The position numbers were made by a program, and so were the translations under genes. The notes beneath the pieces are model-generated. The model made no database searches, was not told the DNA's origin, and worked only from the letters and a program-made list of their open reading frames with translations. From SZUA-521 sp041738285 (GTDB lineage: Bacteria > Pseudomonadota > Gammaproteobacteria > Pseudomonadales > Azotimanducaceae), in contig JBGSQB010000143.1 in the NCBI GenBank assembly GCA_041738285.1, positions 1 through 64,000 on the forward strand: a DNA stretch of 64,000 nucleotides, read 5' to 3'. Below, one piece after another: positions 41,984 through 49,248 of the stretch (positions are counted from its first letter, which is position 1; every line of letters begins with the position of its first letter).

Positions 41984-42069
41984 GTGGGAGCGCCCTTGGG
42001 CGCGAACAGATGCAAGCAAATCAATGGGTTATTCGCGGCAGTGCGCCGCTGCGCCAAGTCCGCTCCCAC
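41984..42069. repeat. REPIN, right member of a near-identical pair
   Basis: The left REP GTGGGAGCGCCCTTGGGCGC and the spacer ACAGATGCAAGCAAATCAAT match the REPIN at 37424 except for single-base changes. The right half is expanded and imperfect (GCGGCAGTGCGCCGCTGCGC between ATTC and the terminal CGCTCCCAC). Together the two REPINs bracket the four-gene envelope cluster and the HigA scrap. Confidence 0.8.
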
Positions 42070-42085
42070 AGACACACATCCTGGC

Positions 42086-43240
42086 TCACGACGGTCCGCT
42101 GACGGTGTTTTGGAGTGTCCCCAGTCGATCCACGTTGATCGTCGCGACGTCCCCCGGCTGCAGATAGATGCGCTGCGCCTGCCGGCGCGCGATGTAGCGC
42201 TCGATCACCTGGTGCACGATCGACTGTTGTCCGAGGTCGACGATCCAGTCGAACGCGCCGAGGGCATAGTCCGACCACACGAGGCCATTGAAGACTGTTC
42301 CCGCAGGCGTGCCGGCGAGGATGAGCGTGCGTTCGGGAATCGTGCCCGCAGCATCGATCGGTAGCCGTGCGGTGCCGCCCCAGTAAGTCCATGTCACGTC
42401 GCGGCGCGCGCGGGCCTGGCGGAGGATCTCATCGAAATCCCAGATCCATTCGGTTGCACGTGCTCGCTGACGCTCTTCGCCGTTGACGCTCAATTGCAAG
42501 GTGAGGTCGTCGATGAATGCCGCGAGGTCGCGTGGCACGACCAACAGATCGCCCACCGGCAGATAGCCCGTCGCGCTCTTGCCCGAAGTGAAGCCTTTGC
42601 CGGATTGCGGATCGGACGGATCGACGTTTCGCAACAGCGTCGCGCGGTCGGTGAAGTCGTTGCAGAGCATGAGTCCGCCCGCGAGCGGTGCACCTTCCTG
42701 CATCGGCGCGAGCGCAACGAGGCACAGCTCGACCTCGAAGTCGAGCAGGGCGTCACCCGCGGCAACCGGTGCGCGCGCGGGCGTCGGTGCGACGTACTTG
42801 GGAAACAGGAACGGGCCGCCTTCGACGGTCGACTCCTCCGCATGCTCGCGATAGTTGGTGCCGACCGCGATGTGTTCGCTGCGCAGCCGAACCGGCATGC
42901 CGAGTTTTTCGCGGCCGACTTCGATCGAGGTTGCGGCCGCCTCGATGGCCGTGCGCAGCGCGTCGTAGCCAAGGCGGTTGAAGAGGTCAATCGCGTCTTC
43001 CCGTGGGCCTACGAGCAGGTTGGTGATGTCGGCCCCCGTTACGCGGCCGTTCGTGTAGCCCTTGACGGCGATCAGGCGTGCACTCTCGCCATCGCCGCTG
43101 CGGGCGAAGGTGAGCGCTTCATCGAGCGGTGCGATGGCGATGGCGTCGGCCATCGAGGGTTCCGCCATGGCAATGGCCAAGGCGACGAACAGTGCGGCGG
43201 TAGTCCCGATTCCGCAAGGGCGTTGATCTTCGATCATCAC
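42086..43240 (-). CDS. Fumarylacetoacetate hydrolase-fold protein with signal peptide
   Basis: A 384-residue protein. Residues about 1-32 form a signal peptide (CGIGTTAALFVALAIAMAEP, SMA|DA). The FAH-fold C-terminal domain shows LLDFEVELCLVALAPMQEGA with the metal-binding glutamates. LMLCNDFTDRATLLRNVDPS, GKGFTSGKSATGYLPVGD and LILAGTPAGTVFNG are also typical. FAH-superfamily enzymes act on C-C bonds of acylpyruvates and are normally cytoplasmic, so export is odd. The start at 43240 overlaps the TerC stop by 4 bp; an ATG at 43237 is equally possible. Confidence 0.82.
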   Translation of the reverse strand: MMIEDQRPCGIGTTAALFVALAIAMAEPSMADAIAIAPLDEALTFARSGDGESARLIAVKGYTNGRVTGADITNLLVGPREDAIDLFNRLGYDALRTAIEAAATSIEVGREKLGMPVRLRSEHIAVGTNYREHAEESTVEGGPFLFPKYVAPTPARAPVAAGDALLDFEVELCLVALAPMQEGAPLAGGLMLCNDFTDRATLLRNVDPSDPQSGKGFTSGKSATGYLPVGDLLVVPRDLAAFIDDLTLQLSVNGEERQRARATEWIWDFDEILRQARARRDVTWTYWGGTARLPIDAAGTIPERTLILAGTPAGTVFNGLVWSDYALGAFDWIVDLGQQSIVHQVIERYIARRQAQRIYLQPGDVATINVDRLGTLQNTVSGPS

Positions 43241-44499
43241 TTTTGCTTTCCTTCACTCGGCGGCAAGGGACCGTCCGTTTGGTCGCGATTGCTGCGTTGC
43301 CGTGTACCGCTGAGCGTGTTGCGCACTGTGGCAAGCCAGCGCGCCGCCCAGGCGAATTGCAGCGACATGATGACGAGTCCGAGTGGAATGACGAGCCACT
43401 CCGGGCCCGGCAATATGGTCATCGCAACCCCAATCAGCACCACGGCCGATCCGACCAGCAAGGCGGCGGCGCGACGCGCCTGGGCAATGGAACGCACGGC
43501 GAGCGCCTGCAGTTCACTCGCGAGCGGCGACAACAGTGCCATGGTGTCGCGGCGGATCAGCGAGGCGAGGACGCCGACGGACAGGATGCCGATGATCACC
43601 GCAAGCGATACGGTGGTCGGAATCGGGTAGTGGTGCACCAGCATCATCTTCACACCGATGAAGGCCAATAGAATGACAAGCGCGTTCTTCAAGAAGCGGA
43701 ACTTGTCCATCAGTCCGGCCAGCACGAAATACAGCGAACGCAGACCGAGGATGGCGAGCACGTTGGAAGTGAAGACAATGAACGGGTCGCGGGTGATGGC
43801 GAAGATGGCCGGAATGGAATCGATTGCAAACATCACGTCGCTTGTCTCCACCAGAACGAGCGCGAGCAGCAGCGGCGTTGCCGTGCGTTGGCCGTCGATG
43901 GTGACGAAGAAGCGGCTGCCGTGGAATTCGCTGGTCACCGGATAGAACCGCCGAACCAGGCGCACCGCCCAGTTCTTCTCCGGTTCGATCGTATCGTGGC
44001 GCACTGCCAGCATCATCGCAGCCGAGAACAGCAGCAGCGCACCGAGCACGTACAGGATCCAATCGAAGCGCTCGATCAGCGCCGTGCCGGCGACGATCAT
44101 CACGCCGCGCAGCACCACCGCGCCGAAGATGCCCCAGAACAGCACGCGGTGCTGTTCGGCCAGCGGCACGCGGAAGTGGGCGAAGATCATGGCGATGACG
44201 AAGATGTTGTCGACGGAGAGCGATTTCTCGACCACATAGCCAGTGAAGAACTGCAGCGCGGCCTGCTGCCCGGTGAGCGGGTCGTGGTCCATGTCCCAGC
44301 CAGCGGGATTGAGTTCGTAGAGGTAGAACACGCCGACGTTGAAGAGCAGGGCGAGCGTGACCCACACGGCGGTCCAGCCGAGTGCCTCGGGCAGCGATAC
44401 CACGTGCGCCTTCTTGTGAAACACCCCGAGGTCGAGGGCCACGATCAAGGCGATCACGAACAGAAACCCGCCCCATACGAGCACCGTGAAGCTCACCAT
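43237..44499 (-). CDS. TerC-family membrane protein fused to a PGPGW domain
   Basis: A 420-residue membrane protein. The TerC/Alx part (about 1-310) has the conserved acidic motifs in FFTGYVVEKSLSVDNIFVIA and LVETSDVMFAIDSIPAIFAI. After LASLIRRDT a second module follows with two helices and LPGPEWLVIPLGLVIMSLQF, then AWAARWL. This matches the PGPGW small-membrane-protein family with Glu in place of the second Gly. TerC proteins are linked to manganese or other metal export to enzymes acting outside the cytoplasm. The downstream exported FAH-fold enzyme is metal-dependent, so a metallation partnership is conceivable. Confidence 0.88.
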   Translation of the reverse strand: MVSFTVLVWGGFLFVIALIVALDLGVFHKKAHVVSLPEALGWTAVWVTLALLFNVGVFYLYELNPAGWDMDHDPLTGQQAALQFFTGYVVEKSLSVDNIFVIAMIFAHFRVPLAEQHRVLFWGIFGAVVLRGVMIVAGTALIERFDWILYVLGALLLFSAAMMLAVRHDTIEPEKNWAVRLVRRFYPVTSEFHGSRFFVTIDGQRTATPLLLALVLVETSDVMFAIDSIPAIFAITRDPFIVFTSNVLAILGLRSLYFVLAGLMDKFRFLKNALVILLAFIGVKMMLVHHYPIPTTVSLAVIIGILSVGVLASLIRRDTMALLSPLASELQALAVRSIAQARRAAALLVGSAVVLIGVAMTILPGPEWLVIPLGLVIMSLQFAWAARWLATVRNTLSGTRQRSNRDQTDGPLPPSEGKQK

Positions 44500-44534
44500 T
44501 GGTCCATTCCCTCAGAGGTGTGCGGATTCTCCAC

Positions 44535-44552
44535 GGCGCAAGTGGTTGCGCC
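44535..44552. other. Perfect 7-bp hairpin in the terC / acyl-CoA dehydrogenase divergent region
   Basis: GGCGCAA and TTGCGCC pair around GTGG. It lies in the leader of terC on the minus strand, about 35 nt before its start. Manganese (yybP-ykoY) riboswitches often precede terC/alx genes, but their conserved sequences were not found here. The hairpin could be a protein site or a simple leader structure. Confidence 0.4.
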
Positions 44553-44637
44553 AAGCACCCATCCGACGCTGCCTGTGCGGACCGGCTCGAAAGCGGCGAG
44601 AATGAACCTCCTACTCAATCGAAAACTGTGAGACGCC

Positions 44638-45951
44638 ATGGACTTCAAAATCCCCAAAGACCTCGAGAACTACCTCGAAGAGCTCGACCGCTTCATCGAA
44701 GCGGAGATCATGCCGCTGCAGAACCGTGACGATAATGTCCGTTTCTTCGATCATCGCCGCGAACACGCCCGCACCGACTGGGACAACAACGGTTTACCCC
44801 GCGCCGACTGGGAAGCGCTGTTGGCACAAGCCCGCAAGAAGGCCGACGACGCCGGCCACCTGCGCTTCGCCTGGCCCAAGGAATACGGCGGCAAGGGCGG
44901 TTCGAACTTGTGGATGGCGGTGATCCGCGAGCACCTGGCCGCCAAAGGCTTAGGGCTCTTCAACGATCTGCAGACCGAACACTCGATCGTCGGCAACAAC
45001 CCCTTCATCGTGATGTTCAAAGAGTTCGCAACGCCCGATCAGTTCAAGCGCTACGGTGATGATGTGCTGAACGGCCGGTTGCGTACCGGCTTCGGACTCA
45101 CCGAGCCGAATCACGGCTCGGACGCCACTTTCATGGAAACGACCGGTGTGCCGCACACCAAGAACGGCAAGCCCGGCTGGCTGATCAACGGCGAGAAGAT
45201 GTGGACCACCGGCATGCACCATGCCAACTACATCATGACGTTCGCGCGCACCAGCGGTAAGGATGGCGATGCCCGCGGTATCACCTGCTTCATCGTGCCG
45301 GCGGACGCACCCGGCGTGAAGATCGAAGAGTACCTGTGGACGTTCAACATGCCGACGGACCATCCGCGCGTGTCGATCAGCAATGTGTGGATTCCGGAGG
45401 ACAGCTACTGGGGCGAGATCGGTGGCGGGCTCGCCATCGGCCAGAGCTTCGTGCATCAGAATCGCATCCGCCAGGCGGCATCGTCGCTCGGCGCTGCGGT
45501 GTACTGCATCAACGAAAGCGTGCACTACGCGCGCCAGCGCAAACCGTTCGGTAAGCCGCTCGCGGTGAATCAGGCGATTCAGTGGCCGTTGGTGGAACTG
45601 CACACCCAGGCGCAGATGGTGCGGCTGCTCATTCGCGAGACCGCGCAGACGATGGATGAATTGCCGCACAAGCAGGTGGAGCGGCAGATTTCCGATCGCG
45701 TGTCTATGTGCAACTACTGGGCGAACCGGCTGTGCTGCGAGGCGGCCGACCGCGCCATGCAGGTACATGGCGGTATCGGTTATTCACGGCACAAGGCGTT
45801 CGAGCACATCTATCGGCACCACCGCCGTTATCGCATCACCGAAGGTTCGGAAGAGATCCAGATCCGCAAAGTGGGCGCGTACCTGTTCGGCTTCGCGGGG
45901 CCGAAGAAGGATGAGTTCACGCAGCTGTATGGGTCGGCGAAGATGGGATGA
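44638..45951 (+). CDS. Acyl-CoA dehydrogenase
   Basis: A 437-residue FAD-dependent dehydrogenase. FGLTEPNHGSDATFMETTGV and WLINGEKMWTTGMHHANYIM are the FAD/substrate-binding signature regions. FVHQNRIRQAASSLGAAVYC and QVHGGIGYSRHKAFEHIYRH, then RRYRITEGSEEIQ, are the C-terminal signature. It forms the alpha-beta double bond of acyl-CoA in a beta-oxidation-like pathway. The N-terminal extension and overall pattern fit the ACAD10/11-like or long-chain branch rather than the short-chain enzymes. It stands alone, divergent from terC. Confidence 0.92.
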   Translation: MDFKIPKDLENYLEELDRFIEAEIMPLQNRDDNVRFFDHRREHARTDWDNNGLPRADWEALLAQARKKADDAGHLRFAWPKEYGGKGGSNLWMAVIREHLAAKGLGLFNDLQTEHSIVGNNPFIVMFKEFATPDQFKRYGDDVLNGRLRTGFGLTEPNHGSDATFMETTGVPHTKNGKPGWLINGEKMWTTGMHHANYIMTFARTSGKDGDARGITCFIVPADAPGVKIEEYLWTFNMPTDHPRVSISNVWIPEDSYWGEIGGGLAIGQSFVHQNRIRQAASSLGAAVYCINESVHYARQRKPFGKPLAVNQAIQWPLVELHTQAQMVRLLIRETAQTMDELPHKQVERQISDRVSMCNYWANRLCCEAADRAMQVHGGIGYSRHKAFEHIYRHHRRYRITEGSEEIQIRKVGAYLFGFAGPKKDEFTQLYGSAKMG

Positions 45952-46046
45952 AGTCGTACGCGGCGCGAGGCCGATGTCTGACTTGAGAAAAACTGATTGG
46001 CGGGATGATCGCCTCGTCGCACATGACGTGCTGACCGGGCGATCAG

Positions 46047-46286
46047 CTGCGAACGGACTTCCAGATCATCGGAGCGATCGAGCATGAAGAGACGATCGCT
46101 GTTGGCCGTGGAATCAACGAAATCAGGCGGTTGCGACGACGACACGGTCGAGGGCGCTGGCGAAAGAGGAAGGGAGTGGCTACAGTCCGGCTGCTGACCG
46201 GAGGGATTCGTCGCGCCGAAGTCCATTGGTATGAGGCGTCGGGTATCGGTCGGCGCGAATTCAAGATCAAGCGACTCCTTGACTGA
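46047..46286 (+). CDS. Small basic protein, first gene of a conserved-looking pair; start codon unusual
   Basis: The frame closed by TGA 46284-46286 reads DFQIIGAIEHEETIAVGRGI, then NEIRRLRRRHGRGRWRKRKG. The C-terminal part is VATVRLLTGGIRRAEVHWYE, then ASGIGRREFKIKRLLD. It opens after TGA 46032-46034 with no ATG, GTG or TTG. The candidate starts are CTG 46047 or ACG 46053, the latter directly before DFQIIG where relatives appear to have Met. The GRWRK-KG and HWYEA-GIGR-E-KIK patterns match small hypothetical proteins I recall next to a partner like the following gene. The function is unknown. If the start is truly lost, this is a pseudogene. Confidence 0.6.
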   Translation: MRTDFQIIGAIEHEETIAVGRGINEIRRLRRRHGRGRWRKRKGVATVRLLTGGIRRAEVHWYEASGIGRREFKIKRLLD

Positions 46287-46300
46287 CCAATCTGTGAGTT

Positions 46301-46522
46301 ATGAGCCAACATCGATTTGTAGTTTGCGTTGAAAACTCGGAGTACGGCGCGTCACTGGAACTGCGTAAGCTGTATGAAGCGATTGCGGACCCGGAAGCCG
46401 AACGGCTCGGGCGCGTCCGCGTCATAGACGAATCCGGGGAGGATTATCTGTTTCCAGCTTCGTGCTTCATGGCGATAGAGTTGCCTCGCCAGATCGAGGA
46501 AACGGTGCTCCGACTGGTGTAG
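46301..46522 (+). CDS. Small protein, second gene of the pair
   Basis: A 73-residue protein: MSQHRFVVCVENSEYGASLE, LRKLYEAIADPEAERLGRVR, VIDESGEDYLFPASCFMAIE, LPRQIEETVLRLV. The pattern FVVCV.N..Y..SLE.RKLY and RVIDESGEDYL.P...F is one I recall from widely scattered small bacterial proteins, often paired with the preceding type. The domain is probably a small beta barrel. It begins 14 bp after the first gene. 171 bp overlap the antisense C-terminus of the lipase-maturation-factor gene. A toxin-antitoxin-like role is possible but unsupported. Confidence 0.7.
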   Translation: MSQHRFVVCVENSEYGASLELRKLYEAIADPEAERLGRVRVIDESGEDYLFPASCFMAIELPRQIEETVLRLV

Positions 46523-48316
46523 GCGCGCCGATCTCAATTCCAGCGCGTCGTGGGTGATGATCGGTTCCCGTAGTCGGATTGCGGGATACCACACCTGCGG
46601 TGCCTCCCGCTGCCACCACGCCTGCGTGCCGGGCGCCGCGAAGCGATAGCGATAACTCAGGACTCTCACCCATGTGGGGCGGCTACCGGCAAACGGATCT
46701 GCCTCGAGCAGGTCGAGCACCGGCGCGCGAGCTTGCAGGAGTGCAAGCAACAACTCATCCAACCAAGGGGACGCCTCGGGCGGCGCAAGTACTGCAAACC
46801 ACATCTGCCAGTCGAGCCGCGGTTGATGCGGCGCGACCCAGGGTGGAGCGCGAGTGGGAGATTGTGGCTTGTAGCGGAACTTGTATTCGCGCCACTCGAC
46901 GCCATCGAGTGATCCCTCGATTGCCAGCTCATCCCGATGCGTCGTCATGACCGCGAACAGCCCGTAGCCATTCACCAGGAGCCAGGGGCTCGTCGCTTGC
47001 CGCACAGCCTGTTCAATGTCACTGCCGGGTGATCGATCGAACGCTGTGCGCACCTGCATGGCGCCGAGCAACAGGAACACGACGAGTACCGCGCCCGACC
47101 AAACGCGGATGCGGCCGGGTTCGCTCGCGGGTATGGCGTCGCGCGACAGGAATCGGTCATCGAACGCCGCAACACACAGCACGATGGTGAGAGCATTGAA
47201 GAAGTTGTAGTTGCCGGTGGCGATGATCATGAGCTCGAACGTGATCATGATGATCGCCGCCAAGATGCGTGGCCGACGCGGCGCGAACAGCAAAAACGGC
47301 AGCACGAGTTCCACGAAGAACGTGAACGCCACGCCGGCGCGCAGTATCACATCGGGCAGGTGATGAGCGAAGTAGGCAAGCGGCGTCGGCAGAGGCTGGG
47401 TTTCGAAGTGATAGTCGAGCGCACTGAGGTCGTGCCACGCGGCATCGCCTGATGCGAGTTTCACCACGCCCGACATCAGCATGAAGCGGAACAGCAGCAG
47501 GCGCAGCACCCAGATGCCGAGCCGCGGCCGCAACCCGAGCACGATCAGTGCAGCGGCGACTTCCACCAGCAGAATGTCCCACTGATAACCCATGAAGATC
47601 TGTCCGCCCGCAAAAAGGGACAGATAGGCGACATAGACGCAGGCGGCTGCCGGCGCGACGAAGCGGTTGAGTGCGAGCACGAGTGAACCGAGCAGGCCGA
47701 GCGCGATGAGCCAATGGGTCGCCGCGAAGGCGGGCGCGAGCCAATACAGTGACGGCAGATCGAAGAAGCCGTAGCCGGCGTCACCAAGTGCGGCGAAGTA
47801 GCTGGCCACTGGCAGAATGCCGTCATCGCCGATGAGTCCTTCGGCTTGTACCCACCAGGACATGAGCGCGCACGCAGCGAGTACGCCAGTGGCGCGCACG
47901 ATGATCGACGTGGTGCGCTGGTAGTCGAGCGGGCGCAGTTGGTTGCCGAAGAAGAGCCGCGACAGTCGCAGTGCGAAACCGCGATGACGCGCCGTCCATT
48001 GGTACGCAAGTTCAGTCAGCCAGGCAAAGCCCGGAATGAATCGGTAGCAGAAGAGCCAGCCGCGCAGGCGCGGCTCCAGAGCGAGACAGGTCAGCGCCGC
48101 TCGTCCGGCAGTAGTAAATGATCCGTCCGGGTTGAAGAGGTAGATCTGCCGGGCAAAGTCGGCATCACTGACAGCGGGATATCGTGCGCCCGCGGATTGA
48201 TAGGGCTCGTAGTCGATGCGCTCGAAGGTCACCGCGCGGGCGTAGTCCACGGCGTAGCTGCAGAAACCGCAGTCGCCGTCGTAAACGAGGAGTGGGCGGG
48301 GTTGCTGCGTGGTCAT
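46352..48316 (-). CDS. DCC thiol oxidoreductase fused to lipase maturation factor-like membrane protein
   Basis: A 654-residue protein. Residues 1-110 are a DCC/DUF393 domain with VYDGDCGFC (C16-C19 redox pair). From about 125 comes a multi-spanning HTTM/LMF1-like region with GGQIFMGYQWDILLVEVAAA, RFMLMSGVVKLASGDAAWHD and ALDYHFETQPLPTPLAYFAH. The LMF C-terminal part includes YRYRFAAPGTQAWWQREAPQ, then VWYPAIRL. Family members normally end near there; the final 72 residues lie antisense to the small gene pair and look like read-through. LMF proteins help fold secreted lipases; the DCC domain may supply disulfide chemistry. Confidence 0.85.
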   Translation of the reverse strand: MTTQQPRPLLVYDGDCGFCSYAVDYARAVTFERIDYEPYQSAGARYPAVSDADFARQIYLFNPDGSFTTAGRAALTCLALEPRLRGWLFCYRFIPGFAWLTELAYQWTARHRGFALRLSRLFFGNQLRPLDYQRTTSIIVRATGVLAACALMSWWVQAEGLIGDDGILPVASYFAALGDAGYGFFDLPSLYWLAPAFAATHWLIALGLLGSLVLALNRFVAPAAACVYVAYLSLFAGGQIFMGYQWDILLVEVAAALIVLGLRPRLGIWVLRLLLFRFMLMSGVVKLASGDAAWHDLSALDYHFETQPLPTPLAYFAHHLPDVILRAGVAFTFFVELVLPFLLFAPRRPRILAAIIMITFELMIIATGNYNFFNALTIVLCVAAFDDRFLSRDAIPASEPGRIRVWSGAVLVVFLLLGAMQVRTAFDRSPGSDIEQAVRQATSPWLLVNGYGLFAVMTTHRDELAIEGSLDGVEWREYKFRYKPQSPTRAPPWVAPHQPRLDWQMWFAVLAPPEASPWLDELLLALLQARAPVLDLLEADPFAGSRPTWVRVLSYRYRFAAPGTQAWWQREAPQVWYPAIRLREPIITHDALELRSARLHQSEHRFLDLARQLYRHEARSWKQIILPGFVYDADAPEPFGFRVRNRFIQLTQFQ

Positions 48317-48337
48317 GGGCCGGAGTGTACGCGGATT

Positions 48338-48408
48338 GTGGGAGCGGGCTTGCCCGCGAATAGATGCTTGATTTCACTCAAGCTGTTCGCGGGCAAGCCC
48401 GCTCCCAC
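48338..48408. repeat. REPIN with extended inverted flanks
   Basis: The left REP GTGGGAGCGGGCTTGCCCGC and the right REP GCGGGCAAGCCCGCTCCCAC are exact complements. Pairing extends outside the REPs: TACGCGGATT on the left and AATCCGCGTA on the right. It fills the gap between the divergent LMF and Crp-like genes and could influence both promoters or supercoiling. Confidence 0.87.
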
Positions 48409-48428
48409 AATCCGCGTAAACTGCATCT

Positions 48429-49130
48429 ATGCCCGAAACAAGCGAACTCGTCGAGCTGCTCACCCGCGCGCCGCCGTTCATCTACATGAGCCGCGACGAT
48501 GTTGCTGCGTTCGCGCGCGCTGGCAAGCCGGTGGACTTCGAGCCGGGCGAAATCGTGTTCAGCGAGAAGCAGGACGCAAGCTCCGTGCTCGTGGTGCTGA
48601 GCGGCACGGTGTACATCTGCACGTTCGAAAGCGAAGGCCGGCAAGTGATCGAAGCGGTGATGGCGCCCTTCGAGAGTTTCGGTTGGCTGTCGGTCGCCGA
48701 TGAGAACCCGCGATCCATCAGTGCGTCCGTGCGCGGCAAAGCAAGCTTGTTGGTGATTCCCAGGCGTGATGTGCTCGCGGTACTCGAACGCGCGCCACAT
48801 GCGTGGCAGGCGGTCGCACGGCATTTGGCAGAACGATTGCGGCGCACGCTCGCGAGCCAGCGGGCGCTGGCTGGGTTTCCGCTCGAACGGCGCATTGCGT
48901 TCATCCTCTGTCAGGCGTTTCGCATTGGCGTCACCGGCAGTACGCCGCTCACTGATCTCGATCTGTCTCAGGAAGATGTCGCCAGCATGACGGCATCTTC
49001 GCGGCAGAGCGTCAACAAGCAGTTGAAGGCGCTGGAGCGCGCGGGACTGATCGAGGTGCGCTACAACGCGCTGCGAGTGGTCGAGCCGGATGTCCTCCTG
49101 GAACTAGCGCTCGGCGAACACACGGTCTGA
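48429..49130 (+). CDS. Crp/Fnr-family transcriptional regulator
   Basis: A 233-residue regulator. The cyclic-nucleotide-binding fold covers about 20-140 (FEPGEIVFSEKQDASSVLVV, LSGTVYI). The winged HTH is C-terminal: LSQEDVASMTASSRQSVNKQ, then LKALERAGLIEVRY. The cAMP-contact motif RSAT-like is not conserved (SISASVRGKA), and no Fnr cysteines are present, so the effector is unknown. It lies 118 bp upstream of the TonB receptor operon, in the same direction, and is a likely local regulator. Confidence 0.88.
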   Translation: MPETSELVELLTRAPPFIYMSRDDVAAFARAGKPVDFEPGEIVFSEKQDASSVLVVLSGTVYICTFESEGRQVIEAVMAPFESFGWLSVADENPRSISASVRGKASLLVIPRRDVLAVLERAPHAWQAVARHLAERLRRTLASQRALAGFPLERRIAFILCQAFRIGVTGSTPLTDLDLSQEDVASMTASSRQSVNKQLKALERAGLIEVRYNALRVVEPDVLLELALGEHTV

Positions 49131-49248
49131 CCCGAGACTGTCGCCTGGGCGACAATCTTTCGCATAACCCCTGCCTACACTCTCGCGCCCGCGGGTGCCG
49201 CGCTGCGCGCGCCTGCGTGGTCTGGTGATGAATAGAGGGGAGAGATAA

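Noticed and set aside
44500..44637. Manganese (yybP-ykoY) riboswitch upstream of terC
   Set aside because: The leader has a short hairpin but I could not find the conserved riboswitch segments; a covariance-model search would decide.
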